Below are positions 11,060 to 22,366 of a stretch of DNA of 64,000 nucleotides, piece after piece; within the stretch, counting starts at the first letter, position 1; each line of letters opens with the position of its first letter. The position numbers were made by a program, and so were the translations under genes. The stretch comes from Prorocentrum cordatum. Lineage: Eukaryota > Sar > Dinophyceae > Prorocentrales > Prorocentraceae. The DNA lies in assembly GCA_963575745.1 (NCBI GenBank), contig CAUYUJ010019281.1:1553523-1617522 (forward strand), given 5' to 3'. The notes beneath the pieces are model-generated. The model saw nothing but the letters and a program-made list of their open reading frames with translations, was not told where the DNA came from and did no database searches.

Positions 11060-11165
11060 AGGAGAGTAGTGTGTGGACTGTCCTGTACATGCAGTGTTAC
11101 ACAGCGAGGGCCTGGAACTGTTTTTCTAGCTATATAGGTGGTGCAGTATATGCGGTACAATCCGC
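11060..11165. repeat. GTGGTGCAGTA-type repeat patch
   Basis: GTACATGCAGTGTTACAC and GGTGGTGCAGTATATGCGGTACAAT belong to the same degenerate motif (TACGTGGTGCARTA) that forms the longer array at 11920-12265 and the interior of the element at 7671-7864. Confidence 0.5.
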
Positions 11166-11319
11166 CGACCCCCGCTTGCCAGGAGGGAAGAGGCGCGTGA
11201 GACAATTGGCTCTTCCCCTCCCCCTTTCCCCCTCCCCTGGAGCTCAGCATCGCATTAGAGGTGGGGGGATGCCCGGGTGGGGCACGAGCTGGTCAACGTA
11301 TCCTGGAGGACGCACCGAC
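11166..11319. other. Spacer
   Basis: A CCCCTCCCCC pyrimidine run and unique sequence. Nothing recognised. Confidence 0.3.
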
Positions 11320-11810
11320 AGAGCCCCAAGAGGCCGTTAAGAGAGTCCAGGGAGCCTCGAGTCGCTGAAAATCGCTACCAGACGCTCCAGGCGTGCCCCA
11401 AAACAACCCAAAAAGCCCCCCACGACGGCCCAAGAGGCCCCGAAGAGCGCCCCAAGACGGCCCAAGAGAGCCTCAGGACCGCCCAAGAGAGGCCCAACGC
11501 AGACTAAGAACGCCCCAAGGTGCCCCAAAGCGGGGCCCACGAAGGTAAACGACAGCTCCAGCTCTCCGCTCCAAGCTGCGCCCAGGAGGCCTCAAGACGC
11601 ACCAGAGAGGCCCCCAAGAGGCCCCAGAAGGCCCCCACCAGGCTCCGAATAAGTCTAAAAAAGCTCCCAAGAGGCCTCAACACAGGCCCCCAGAGGTCTC
11701 ACCGGCGTACAAAACAGCCAAGAAGTCACCAGGAGACACCCGCCCCACGAGCAAGCGACCAAAATGCCTCCACAAGGCCCCGCAAAGCACCCACGAGGTC
11801 CAGAACATGC
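11320..11810. repeat. CCAAGAGGCCCC minisatellite (long array)
   Basis: Nearly 500 bases built of GCCCCAAGA, CCAAGAGGC, CCCCAAGACGGCC and GGCCCCAGAAGG variants at irregular short spacing. It is the longest plus-strand copy of the family also seen at 2276-2480. Confidence 0.75.
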
Positions 11811-11919
11811 CACCCATAAGCCCCGAAACAGAGACCCAAAAACTCACCACGCCCCCCACCCGTGAACTTCTCCCCAATTCTTTCTGGGGGGTCGGCGGAA
11901 TGGCGCAAGCCTCTGGGAT

Positions 11920-12265
11920 ATATGTTGTGACATCTACACGGCACAGCGGCACAATAGATGTGGTGCAATGCATACATATATATAAATAAATATATAAATA
12001 TATATATATATGTATTTATGTGTGTACTATGCTATCTACGTGGTGCAGTATACGTGGTGCTCTCTACGTGGTACAAGAATTATATATATATATATACATA
12101 CATACATACATACATATACATATATATAGTGCGAGCTATGTGGCGCAGTCCATGTTATTCAGTCAACGTGGTGCAATCAACGTTGCGCGCACTAGTCGCG
12201 AAGTGTATGTGGTAGAATTTGTACGATGCGATACGACCACCAGTGCGGACATCGTCCAGGCCTAG
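11920..12265. repeat. TACGTGGTGCA repeat array with embedded TA/ACAT microsatellites
   Basis: At least eight diverged copies of (A)YGTGGTGCARTC/A are visible (AGATGTGGTGCAATG, CTACGTGGTGCAGTA, CAACGTGGTGCAATC, TATGTGGTAGAAT and others). They flank two AT-rich microsatellites (about 11970-12018 and 12080-12128, ATAT and ACAT units). Confidence 0.65.
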
Positions 12266-12654
12266 CTAAGACCAGGTGGACAAGGCTTTGGCCTCAGAAA
12301 TCTGGCACGCCTGGACCACATGCATTGCGAGACACATGTATAAGAAAACTGGAGGGAGGAAGGGGGGAGGAAGGTCCTGGAGGTCGATGCCGGCGTGTTG
12401 CACGGTATGCTCGTGCGTGTCGGTGCGGGAGAGGATGGGGGAGGGACGAAGGACTCCTTGGTGTCGGCGTTGGCGCGGGTAGGAGTTCGAGTTATTGGTT
12501 TTGGTCCTGCGTAATCATTGTGGTGCAACCTATGCGGTGCATTTGGTTTTTACAAATGAGCTGACAAATCCCATGCCGTTGCAATCATCCCACCCACCCA
12601 CCCGCAACTCGGTTTGCAAAACCCATGCGGCGTATGAACTGCACTGTTGACACA
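12266..12654. other. Spacer
   Basis: One more GTGGTGCAACCTATGCGGTGCA patch occurs near 12520-12541. Otherwise nothing recognised. Confidence 0.35.
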
Positions 12655-12932
12655 AGATGGATGCCATACGGGAGAGCATACGGGCAAATATTCAGGAGAC
12701 CCCATGGAAGACCATACGGGCGACTCGATGTGGGAGATCATACGGGATGCCACATGGGAGACCAAACGGGGGAGCGCACATACGGGAGACCATACGTACG
12801 GGAAAGCATGCACAGGGGGGCCATACGGGAGACCATACGGGAGACCATGAAAACCAAACATACGAGAGACCAGACGGGAAACCATACGGGAAACCGTACG
12901 GGAGACCATATGGAAGACCATGAAGTCACCGA
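12655..12932. repeat. 12-bp CATACGGGAGAC minisatellite
   Basis: About twenty diverged units of CATACGGGAGAC in register over 280 bases. Because the unit is a multiple of three, three plus frames stay open with 4-residue peptide repeats (YGRP, IRET, TGDH types). I interpret the long frames as repeat artefacts. Confidence 0.85.
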
Positions 12933-13499
12933 TTCTGGGGCCCGCAGCGCCGCCCTCCCCCCCCCGCCCTTCTTTCGAGCCAGATGCGCTTAGAGAGCTG
13001 GGATGAAATGCGTACGGTCGCTTCGGCAGCTCAAGCTAGTAGAGGCAAGGTTCGGTCCGGGACCCTTGCAGCCTCCATACATGTCCCTCCACCTACCATC
13101 CTCTCTCATCTCTCCCTCTGCCGCTTCGTAAGTACGCTTATGCCAGGCCCTCAGTCGAGTCAACAAACAATCCTCCCCACTATGCCCTCGCTCCCCTCCT
13201 TCCGACGTCCTCCGCATTCTGGTCACATTCCTTCACCGTATCTCCTCATCCACACCTCTCCTCGTTCCTCGCTCCTCCCCCCTGCTTGTTCACACCTCTC
13301 TCATGTGAATCCTTCTCTTTACGCCTTCCTCACTCGTGCCCGACAGCCCTCGTTCCTACCTCTTCCCATCCATCCTTAACGCTCCACTTTGAATATTTCA
13401 TGCCTGAGTCTTCATCAGGCCTCCTCCTTCTTCAGTGCTCCTTGCTCCTTCCCACCTGTTCTACGACGTCGCCTCTCCTCCCTCTCCTCGTCCCCCTCC
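12933..13499. other. Pyrimidine-rich spacer
   Basis: CTCC-rich sequence without strict periodicity. No gene recognised. Confidence 0.35.
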
Positions 13500-13665
13500 C
13501 ACTTCCTCCCATTCCTCCTCATCCTCCACCTCCTCCACCTCCTCCTCCTCCTCCTGGTTCTCGTCCTCCTGCTCCTCCTCCTGGTCCTCGTCCTCCCGCT
13601 CCTCCTCCTCCTCCTCCTCCTCCTCCTCCTCCTCATCCTCCCCTTTCTCCTCCACCCCTTGTCAT
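13500..13665. repeat. CCT triplet array
   Basis: CTCCTCCTC and TCCTCGTCC triplets over about 165 bases. Frames on both strands are compositional. Confidence 0.9.
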
Positions 13666-13744
13666 TATGAATAACTCCTCCCTGTCGCACCCCCAGCCGT
13701 GTTCGTCGGGAGGCAGGACGTTTCGCCTCGGACGTCCTCACAAC

Positions 13745-14204
13745 TGATGATCCTGAGGCTTGAACTGTGCACAGGCTTCGCGAGTGGAGGGCAGGTGGTT
13801 CTCAAATGTGGCTCTCGCCACAGTGCCGCGCACATTTGAAGTCTCAAGTGTGAACCAAGTTCACCGATGTAGGACGGCCGTTTCCAAAACGTGGCTGTCG
13901 CTTTAGCGCCACGCACATGTGGCTGCAAAGTTTGAGACAGTTTTTAGGTCTGGAGGGCGGCTGATGTTTAGAAATATGGCTCCCGCCTCGGCGCTGCACA
14001 CGTGTGTTGAAAGTCTGCGTCGGTTTCAAGGACGATGGGCGGGTTTTCAAAATGCGGTTTTCGCCCTGGCACCGCGCACATTCGTCTTTAAAGCTTGCAG
14101 CAAGTTCAAGGACAGATGGTGGTTCCTTTTTCAAAATGTGGCTCTCGCTGTAGCGCCGCGAACATGTGTCTTAGCAGCTTGCAACCGTATCAAGGATGCG
14201 TACG
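13745..14204. repeat. Alpha repeat array (~85 bp, about five units)
   Basis: The unit contains TTTTCAAAATGTGGCTCTCGC, then TAGCGCCGCGCACAT, then a GCTTGCAACAAGTTCAAGGA-like tail. Diverged copies start near 13795, 13885, 13970, 14050 and 14125. The same unit is found at about 15930-16010 (one copy) and 26285-26660 (about four copies), each time directly before beta repeats. Confidence 0.75.
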
Positions 14205-14410
14205 GTTGAAGTCCCAAGAACGGCGTTCTGGCACGATTCGGGACTCTCAAGATGCAACAGTCCCGTTGAATCGCGGTGTTGAAGTCCTAGGAATGGGGCT
14301 CTGGCGCGGTAAAGGATTGCTTGCACGCAACAATCACGTTGATTTGGGGCACTGCCGTCCCAGGACTGGTGTTTTGGCACGATTAAGGAATCACAAACGG
14401 TTGGTGTTTC
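14205..14410. repeat. Beta repeat array (~76 bp, about 2.5 units)
   Basis: The unit contains GTTGAAGTCCCAGGAAC, GTTCTGGCACGATT and GGATTGTCACGCAACAGTCACGTTGAT. Copies begin near 14205, 14280 and 14360. Homologous runs are at about 16025-16200 and 26690-26850. Confidence 0.75.
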
Positions 14411-14463
14411 TAACGGGGCGCTCTCCGCAAAGAGTACAAGTTCAAGGAACTTGCAGGGAGGGT

Positions 14464-14833
14464 TTTTGCAACATCCTCCTCATCCTCCTCCTCCTCCTCC
14501 TCCTCCTGCCCCACACCTCCCCTTCTGCCACCCCTTGCCCAGTTCCTGCCTGCCCAGATGCGCTGGCGCACCACGCAGGCGGCGCACTCCAAGGTGGTCG
14601 CTGCCGCTTCCCGGCGCGGCGCCTCCCAGCGGCGGCGGAGGCCGACTGGATCCTCTTCTCTCCCATGTCCCCTTCTTCTCCTGGAGGGGGGCTTTCCTGT
14701 CGTGGCCAGTGCCAGGGCGAGAGGAACGAGAGGGCGCGATCGAGCGTCCGGAGGCACAACAAGGCGCGGCCTGACCGACCACCTCTCCTTCACCTCGTCC
14801 TCCTCCTCCTCCTCCTCCTCCTCCTCCTCCTCC
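14464..14833. repeat. CCT arrays bracketing a short unique insert
   Basis: CCT arrays at about 14473-14510 and 14793-14835 enclose about 280 bases of GC-rich sequence in which I recognise nothing. The second CCT run passes without a break into the CAT array. Confidence 0.7.
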
Positions 14834-15800
<967 letters not shown>

Positions 15801-15924
15801 CCTCCTCCGCCATCACTGGTCCTAACAAGTAACTCCTTCTTGTCGCGTCTCACAACAGTGTCGGTTGGCACTAATGATCCTGAAGTTTGGAATGCGCAAT
15901 AACTTCACGGATGGAGGAGGGCGG

Positions 15925-16200
15925 GTGGTATTCTAGATGTAGTTCGAATTAGCGCCGCGCACACTCGTCTTAGAAAGCTTGCAACAGCGCCAAAGATTCG
16001 GATAAATGAACTCCTGGCTAATTTGGGATCGCCAGTACTTATAACAGTCACGTTGATGCGCGGTGTTGAAATACCAGGAACAGTGTGCGGCACGATGAAA
16101 GATTGTCCGGACGCAACAGTCACGTGGGTCCGCGGCGTTGTAGTCCCAGGGATCGTCTTGTGGCACGATTGAGGATTATAAGACGGTTGTCTTCGAATTG
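15925..16200. repeat. Second alpha-beta cassette
   Basis: One alpha unit (GTAGTTCGAATTAGCGCCGCGCACACTCGTCTTAGAAAGC) is followed by two to three beta units with GGCACGAT at 16088 and 16164 (76 bp apart). Order and orientation match the cassettes at 13.7 and 26.3 kb. Confidence 0.75.
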
Positions 16201-16704
16201 GCCATTTCCTACAATAATAAAGATGCATTATTGTACGGACCCATGGAGGGGAAACTTCGAAGATGGGTGTATTGCATACACTGGTCCTCCTCATCCTCCT
16301 CCTCCTCGTCATCCACCTTTTCCGATTCATCCCGCTCCACCATTCTCCAAATCCTCCTCATGGGCTGTCGCTGAATCTGCGACACCCCCGAATCGTCATC
16401 AGGTTGTGTTGGCGAAGATTGCCCAATCAACCCAACCAACCTTCCCATCCACCTCATCAGCCAACCAACCGACCCTTTTGTCATCTTTCACCTCTTCCAC
16501 TTACTCCACCTCTGCCATCCACCTGTCAATAGCAAACAGCGAAAGCAGCTGACGACACGTTGCTCACAAGGTTATCGGCACCGGCTCCTGGCTCGCACGG
16601 CGATGTAGAGTCAGAACTCGTGCGGAAGAACAGGAAGAACTGATGAATTATTGAATATCGGATGTACCCATCCGCCACTGCACCCTCTTCTTCCTCCTCC
16701 TCCT
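16201..16704. other. Cassette tail and spacer
   Basis: GATGGGTGTATTGCATACACTG at about 16262 has a recognisable counterpart at about 26932 (GGAGGGTGTATTCC ... CTACACTG), again just before a CCT run. The rest is pyrimidine-rich with no gene. Confidence 0.45.
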
Positions 16705-16725
16705 CCTCAACCTCATCATCATCAT

Positions 16726-16764
<39 letters not shown>

Positions 16765-16875
16765 TATCATCATCATCACCTTCATTATGATCAGCATCAC
16801 CATCATCATCATCAGCAGCATTATCATCATCAGCATCATCATCAACAACAACACCATCATCATCATCACCATCAC

Positions 16876-16948
<73 letters not shown>

Positions 16949-17044
16949 TTCATCATAGTCCTCATCATCATCAGCAGCATCATCATGATCATCATCATCC
17001 CCCCTCGTCCCGCCTCCTCCTCCTCCTGCTGCTCCTCCTCAACG
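16705..17044. repeat. CAT array ending in CCT (third array)
   Basis: CAT triplets (16711-17002) end in a short CCT/CTG run (17003-17044), at which LINE-D sequence begins. Confidence 0.9.
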
Positions 17045-17607
17045 CTCCGCCTCCCTTAAATTCGCGCGCAAGGAAAGGAAAGCAGAGTGAGGTCTTCGTA
17101 CGACGTCCACCGCTCCACACCGATGCTGGCAGCGTTGTCGGGTGTTGGCACGCGTGCACCGACGTTTTCCGCACGCTCCTCTGCTCATCGAACGGCAGCC
17201 ATCCCGCTGCAGCGGGGGCCCCAAACGTGTCATCCGATCCGTCTGACGGGGAGGAGGCGGTGGGAGCTGCGCCTCCGGGCTACGTGCCGTCTGAGCCGCT
17301 TTTCGCCAAAGAGACAGCACGGACATCGTTGAAGTCGAGCCCCATGGGGCTTCCCTCTAGCATCCAATGCTTGACGTCAGCGAGCATGTTGGGGCCCTCA
17401 GGGCGGTACTGCAAAGCCTTGTAGAGGGGAGCCCATCGGGCCCTGGGGCACTTGGAACGCACTGTCGAAGATGACGGCTAAGATCATACCCTGTGGGGGG
17501 GTGAGGTAAGAGAAGTCGATATCATCCATGAACTTCTGAACATAACACTTATCATCAACAGCATCGATGGGTTTCTCCGACAACACTTCCCCCAAGTGCC
17601 GAGCCAC
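17045..17607 (-). pseudogene. LINE-D reverse transcriptase, N-terminal remnant
   Basis: Fragments in shifting frames. 17607-17398 encodes DDKCYVQKFMDDIDFSY. 17462-17280 encodes PNMLADVKHWMLEG and FNDVRAVSLAK, which resembles the RT finger region of LINEs (a LAKG-type motif before the R-P-L-x-L block). Downstream, RSPEAQLPPPPPRQTD (17326-17039 frame) could be the degraded RPLTLKNTD-type motif. No motif A and no active-site box remain. Non-functional. Confidence 0.5.
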
Positions 17608-18022
17608 ACCTTAAAGCATGACTATGGGGTTGTGGGTGATGCGCCCGTTGGGGGGGTCAGAGGCCAGCAAGGCCGAGCTTGCGCCAATAGGGCAACCATA
17701 GCTTCCCACGGCGTTCCAGACTCCAAAGTTTGCGTACAAGGTTGGCTCGGGCACGGGCTGGGGCACCCTCGCAAATCTGCGCCTTGGCCCGTTTCTGGGA
17801 GTCCGCAATCAGGCGCATGTGGATATCATTCGATTGCTGAATGAACCTAAATGGGTCATTCAGCTCCACAGAAGTGTCGGAAGCAGGCAGTACCAGATGC
17901 TCTCGAGCGAGAGGATGGGCTAGAACGAGACAAACAGCCAACGAACGATCCCGCTTCCACAGGGCCATGGCGATCGAGCGACACACAATGTCTTGCGATA
18001 GTGATTCCAGTGGGCGTTTCAC
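17608..18022 (-). pseudogene. LINE-D linker between endonuclease and RT
   Basis: A 121-residue minus frame (17657-18022) is rich in basic and helical stretches (DSQKRAKAQICEGAPARAR) and lies between the endonuclease remnant and the RT remnant. It corresponds in position to the poorly conserved helical spacer of LINE ORF2. One frameshift separates it from the endonuclease frame. Confidence 0.45.
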
Positions 18023-18043
18023 GACGATCGAGTCCCTTGCGAA

Positions 18044-18697
18044 TCAGGCTGTCTCCTTCATCACCATCCTGCGGTACTCCAAACGCAGCGGCACCGACAA
18101 GTCCTCGCACGAGGACTGCTCCAGCACAGTCTCGATATAGCTGTCGTACTCGGGCGTACCAACAATGTCAGGGCGCACCAGCCTGTCTTCGGGAGGTAAG
18201 GGTTTACGGGGAGCGCTCGAGAACACGAGAGCGTTGTGGTTGGAGAGGTTGGAACGGTTGAGGATATCAGGGAGGCCGCGCGCCCGCGTGACGGTACTCA
18301 ACTGGGCGAGGCTCCACCCAGGCCAACAGACGAAAGCCCCATCGATCCTCGCAGGAGTCTGAGCTCCTGCATGGAAGTGTGTGAAATCCTCGCTATCGAG
18401 CCCCACGAAGGATTTCAGCACCTCGTCCCAGGCGCTGCAGGAGGTCCTCCTGGAACCCTGAGAGGGCTCATGTGGTCCAGCTCCAGAGGCCTCAGGGTCC
18501 AGGGAGCCGATATCGGGGGAGAAATGATTCGGGATCACGGGCGTATTGCTCGCGATGTCCAGACCCCCGTGAACGACAGCGAGCTTTCGGAGAGGGACTC
18601 GGTCAGTTTCCTCGAAACCCCTACGGATACGTCCAGGACCAAGGTCCCGAGCAGCCGCAGACAGCCTGGACCAGGGAACGTTTTCCTGAATACTCAA
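18044..18697 (-). pseudogene. LINE-D endonuclease C-terminal half (AP-type)
   Basis: A 217-residue frame. The C-terminal part of the endonuclease fold is visible as RIDGAFVCWPGW, then LSNHNALVF. In AP-type LINE endonucleases these are the RIDRIW-type strand and the terminal SDH catalytic motif. Here the motif reads SNH, so the catalytic Asp is replaced by Asn. The N-terminal catalytic residues are not in this frame. The next frame (linker) starts 22 bases away. Confidence 0.6.
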
Positions 18698-18939
18698 CTA
18701 CACAAGGAGAAACTTATCCTCTACCAGCGCTCCTTCTGAAACATGAAGGAGATGAGGCCGATGGAGAACACGGAAGTTAGGGAATGATGTGATAACGCCA
18801 CCGCTGGGTGACCAGGCTCAGAGCCTGGGACCGAAGATGCGGCCAAAACTGAATGGTGCAGATTATGAGATACTTATCAACCCGATACCGATATCCGTGT
18901 GACTCCTGAACACACACTATTGAACTAGGAGAGCAAAGC
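18698..18939 (-). other. Gap between LINE-D segments
   Basis: About 240 bases between the ORF1-like and endonuclease-like segments with no recognisable frame. It would be expected to hold the N-terminal endonuclease motifs, which I do not see. Confidence 0.3.
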
Positions 18940-19797
18940 TTAGACAGGTAGCGCAACTTGCGGTCTCTCAGCCGCAGGTTGCGATGGCAACACGCCCTCG
19001 CGTTCCATTACGAGCAAGAAAGACCCACATGCGTCGGCAACGTCCCTCGCCATTGCCAAAAAGGTGTCAAAGACTCCAGTCGGCCTCCTGCGTGTTCGAG
19101 GGGTGCTGATGGATGTTCTGCGCGACCCTGCCCGTGTCCACGTTGAGCTCGCGGAGTTTCGCGAGCGCCCACTCCATCTTGCGATCCGCGCTCGCGCTCG
19201 GGATGACGCGCAGCAGCGGCTTCCAGCGGTGAGGCAGCTCCCCACGGGCTTTGTTGGCAAACAGCTCCATGGACGGGTACTGGTCGCTGATCGCCCGCCG
19301 CAACTGCTTGAGAAGAAGTTCAACCTTGACCTGGTTCAATGATTTGTCGGCGGACACATGGACTTCGACGGCATGGCTTGAGCTGGGACCGAGTTGTTAG
19401 GGGCATGGACTTCGGCGGCCACCTGGACACGGTTGTCGGGGCCAAGCTTGAGCTGGGACAAGCACATGTTGACCTTGCAGCTCGCATAAGTCGGGGCGCC
19501 CCTGAACTGCATCGTGAAACGCTTGGGCGTGGGATCCGCGACCACGTCAAAATCTCTTTCGCCACAGTCATTAGAAGACCCCATCCATGGACGAATACAC
19601 TCGGTAAGGTTGGCATTCGAGACCACGGTCTCCGTACGGCATATGATGATCGTGGGATCGGTATCTTTCTGGAAAGACGTGTTGACCTCCAGCTTCGTGG
19701 GAGTCTCTGTGCGCAAGATGCTGAGTTCCTGCTGCACATGGGTGATCTTCTCCAAATAAGCTTGCCCTGTAGCAGTCCTAGCCCAAACCCTACTCAA
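18940..19797 (-). pseudogene. LINE-D ORF1-like conserved domain
   Basis: Two frames joined by a shift near 19335. 19797-19336 contains a predicted helix, TIIICRTETVVSNANLTE and a hydrophobic PTPKRFTMQFRGAP segment. 19357-19067 continues with SADKSLNQVKVELLLKQLRR and RWKPLLRVIPSA. I recognise this block as a conserved region upstream of the endonuclease in dinoflagellate retroelement proteins. Its biochemical function is unknown to me, though a nucleic-acid-binding ORF1 role is plausible. Confidence 0.5.
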
Positions 19798-19879
19798 TGG
19801 TCCGTTGCCCCAAAAATTCCTATACCTCCCCCTCCCCTAATTCCTATGGATATGCCTATGCCTCTCCTACGTCTACGTC

Positions 19880-20040
19880 TATGCCTATGCCTGCTTGCGT
19901 GATTGCTTGCTTGCTTGCTTGCGTGTGTGCTTGCTTGTCTGCTTGATTGCCTGCTTGCTTGATTGCTTGCTTGCGCGCTTGCACGCTTGCTTGCTTGTTT
20001 GTTTGCGCGCTTGCGTGCACGCTTGCTTGCTTGCTGAGTT
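19880..20040. repeat. TGCT (GCTT) tetranucleotide microsatellite
   Basis: TGCTTGCTTGCT runs with GCGTG and TGATTGC variants over about 150 bases lie inside LINE-D, between its two N-terminal segments. Either the array expanded after insertion or the element carried a seed. Confidence 0.9.
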
Positions 20041-20104
20041 GCGGATTCCAAGCGTGCCTGATTCCTCTGGTTCCTTGATTTGAGTCGTCTAGATCTATTT
20101 GGAG

Positions 20105-20782
20105 TCAACGCTGGCTGACATTCGCGTCGGGAGACTTAATGACATTCGCTTGATCGGACTGCGTGGCCCCTGCCTTCCCCGTCCGAGTCTCCGCCCGGCG
20201 CCCCAGCACCGAGCGGATGTTCTGGACCGTAGAAGCCAAGGCCGCAACCGATGATTGTATGGCGCTGATGGCGGAGAGCAGCTCGTCCGTAGTGTCATCC
20301 ACACAGGCACGCAGGGCTCCGACGTCGGGGCCCTCGGCTCGACCGCCACGCGGGGCACGACGGGCAGGGCGGGCGGATCCGGCAGGGCCTGCACGGGGTG
20401 GCACTGCAGCTCGCTGCACAGGCCCGCGTGCAGCTGGAACCAGGGCGACCGTCATCCACACCAGAAGTGCTGCGGCCCGTGCGACGAGGCTGGCGAGGGC
20501 AGGCTTCGCCCTCCTCCGCCGAGGCACAGGCGTCGCCGTCAGCGTCTTCGAGTCCGGGTGAGCGGCTGCGCTCCATCCGATCTGCATCGGGGAACGTCGG
20601 CAGTGCGTCGATCTCCTCCGCGAGCCGAGCAGCATGCGAAGCGTCCACTGTATGCATCCTGTCTGCACGGCGAGTCTCGCAGCAAGTGGAGTGATGCCTG
20701 AAGAGAGCCCACAGCGCCCGAGCGCTGCCGTGGGGATCGTGAGCGCAAAGACTGCAAGCCAAAGGCCGTGAGAATTGGCCAC
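20105..20782 (-). pseudogene. LINE-D N-terminal ORF
   Basis: An open frame of 225 codons starting from GTG; no convincing ATG. The N-terminus is hydrophobic (LWLAVFALTIPTAALG), followed by an Ala/Arg/Pro-rich stretch. The C-terminal part has a heptad-like pattern (DDTTDELLSAISAIQSSVAA, then STVQNIRSVLG) consistent with the coiled coil common in LINE ORF1 proteins. It lies about 60 bases downstream of the spliced-leader relic, as expected for a 5'-proximal ORF. The call depends on context. Confidence 0.4.
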
Positions 20783-20842
20783 GCACAGGCCAAAAGTTAA
20801 TCGCCGACTCTCGGGCAGCTACAACCCTTCACAACGATTAAC

Positions 20843-20864
20843 CTTGAGCCAAAATGGCTACGGA
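20843..20864 (-). other. Dinoflagellate spliced-leader relic
   Basis: The minus strand reads T followed by CCGTAGCCATTTTGGCTCAA and G. This is identical over all 22 positions to the dinoflagellate spliced leader (DCCGUAGCCAUUUUGGCUCAAG, D=U). It stands at the 5' boundary of LINE-D, immediately next to a CCT array. A genomic leader at the start of a transposed sequence is expected when a trans-spliced mRNA is reverse transcribed and integrated. The following bases GTTAATCG could also be read as a splice donor of an SL RNA gene. No tandem repeat or Sm-like site is seen nearby to support that. Confidence 0.9.
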
Positions 20865-21060
20865 CCTCCTCCTCCTCCTCCTCCTCCTCCTCCTCCTCCC
20901 CCCTCCTCCTCCTCCTCCGCCTCCTCCTCCTCCTCCTCTCTCCTCCTCCTCTCCTCCTCTTCCTCCTCCTCCTCCTCCTCCTCCTCTTTCTCCTCCTCCT
21001 CCTCGTCCTCCCTCCTCCTCCTCCTCCTCCTCCTCCTCCTCCTCCTCCTCCTCCTCCTCA
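20865..21060. repeat. CCT triplet array
   Basis: CCT/CTC run of about 195 bases adjoining the spliced-leader relic on one side and a CAT array on the other. Confidence 0.95.
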
Positions 21061-21235
21061 TAATCATCATCAACATCAGCATCATCAGCAGCAACATCCT
21101 TAACATCAAGATCATCATCAGCAGCAGCAGCATCATGCTCAGCATCGCCATCAGCATCAGCATCAAAATCATCATCATCATCATCAGCAGCAGCATAATC
21201 ATCATCACCGCAGACACCGCCACAACCACCACGAC

Positions 21236-21281
<46 letters not shown>

Positions 21282-22270
21282 AGCATCAGCATCAGCATCA
21301 GCATCAGCATCATCATCATCAGCGGCAGCATCATCATCATCAGCAGCATCAGCATCCTCATCATCATCTTCATCATCATCGTCAACTTCATACTCATCTT
21401 CATCAACATGATCAGCAGCAGCATAATCAGCATCATCAACATCATCATCATCATCAACATCATCAGCATCATCATCAGCAGCATCATCAGCATCATAATC
21501 AGCATCGTCATCATCATTAACATCCTCAACATCAGCATCAGCATCAGCATCAACAGCATCATCATAATCAGAATCAACGGCATCATCAGCATTACCATCA
21601 CCAGCATCATCATCAGCAACGTAATCATCAGTGTCATCATTAGCATGATCATCATCACCATCAAATCAAATCATCATAATCATCATCATCATTATCATCA
21701 GCACCAGTATCAGCATCATCAGCATCAGCATCATCATCAATGGCAGCATCATTACCATCAGCATCATCATCACCATCAGCATCATCAGCAGCAGCAGCAT
21801 CGTCATTATCACCATCAGCAGCAGCATCATCATCGAGATAGGCATCATCGTCATCAGCATCAGCATCATCATAATTATCGTCAGCAGCAGCATCATCAGC
21901 ATCCTCATCACCATCATCATCAGCATCATCTGCATCATCTGCATCATCAGCATCATCATCGTCATCATCATCAGCATTTCCATCATAATCATCAGCAGCA
22001 TCATCATCGTCAGAGTCGTTGTCATCATCAGCATCATCAGCATCAACAACTACATCAACATAAACATCATCATCACCATCACCATCACCAGGACCACCGT
22101 CATCATCATCATCATCAGCAGCAGCATCATCGTCATCGTCATCAGCATCACCATCACCACAACCATCATCATCATCATTATCAGTATCATCGTCATCATC
22201 ATCAGCATCAGAATCATCATCATGATCAGCAGCAGCATCATCATCATCGTCGTCGTCATCGTCGTCGTCA
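21061..22270. repeat. CAT/CAG triplet microsatellite (fourth array)
   Basis: 1.2 kb of CAT triplets, richer in CAG than the other arrays. Phase is kept except at a few points. Poly-His, poly-Ile and poly-Asp frames are artefacts. Confidence 0.95.
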
Positions 22271-22366
22271 ACATCCCTCCTCCTCCTCTTCCACCTCCTC
22301 CTGCTCCGCCTCCTCCTCCTCCCTCCTCCTCCTCCTCCTCCTCCTCCTCCTCCTTCCCCCCCCCAC
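22271..22366. repeat. CCT triplet array
   Basis: CCT run closing the fourth CAT array, so this array is CCT-CAT-CCT. Confidence 0.9.

Larger units (their letters stand above)
17045..20864 (-). mobile_element. LINE-D: decayed non-LTR retroelement with a spliced-leader 5' end
   Basis: Read 5' to 3' on the minus strand, the element has a spliced-leader relic (20864-20843), an N-terminal ORF with a possible coiled coil, a TGCT microsatellite, a conserved ORF1-like domain (19797-18940), the C-terminal part of an AP-type endonuclease (18697-18044), a linker (18022-17600) and the start of a reverse transcriptase (17607-17045). It is broken by several frameshifts. The RT ends abruptly at the CCT/CAT microsatellite, so the 3' half is missing. 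Both ends abut CCT-rich arrays, suggesting insertion into a microsatellite. Assignment rests on domain order and on similarity to LINE proteins as I remember them. Confidence 0.65.

Noticed and set aside
12625-12993. Plus frames with four-residue peptide repeats
   Set aside because: The 12-bp minisatellite explains them; three frames are equally open.
13745-14410. CRISPR-like array from the alpha and beta repeats
   Set aside because: Units are contiguous and diverged with no constant repeat/unique spacer pattern, and the organism is a eukaryote.
20843-20864. Spliced-leader RNA gene
   Set aside because: A GT follows the leader, but I see no tandem array, no Sm-like site and the sequence continues into retroelement ORFs. 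A relic in a retrotransposed transcript fits better.
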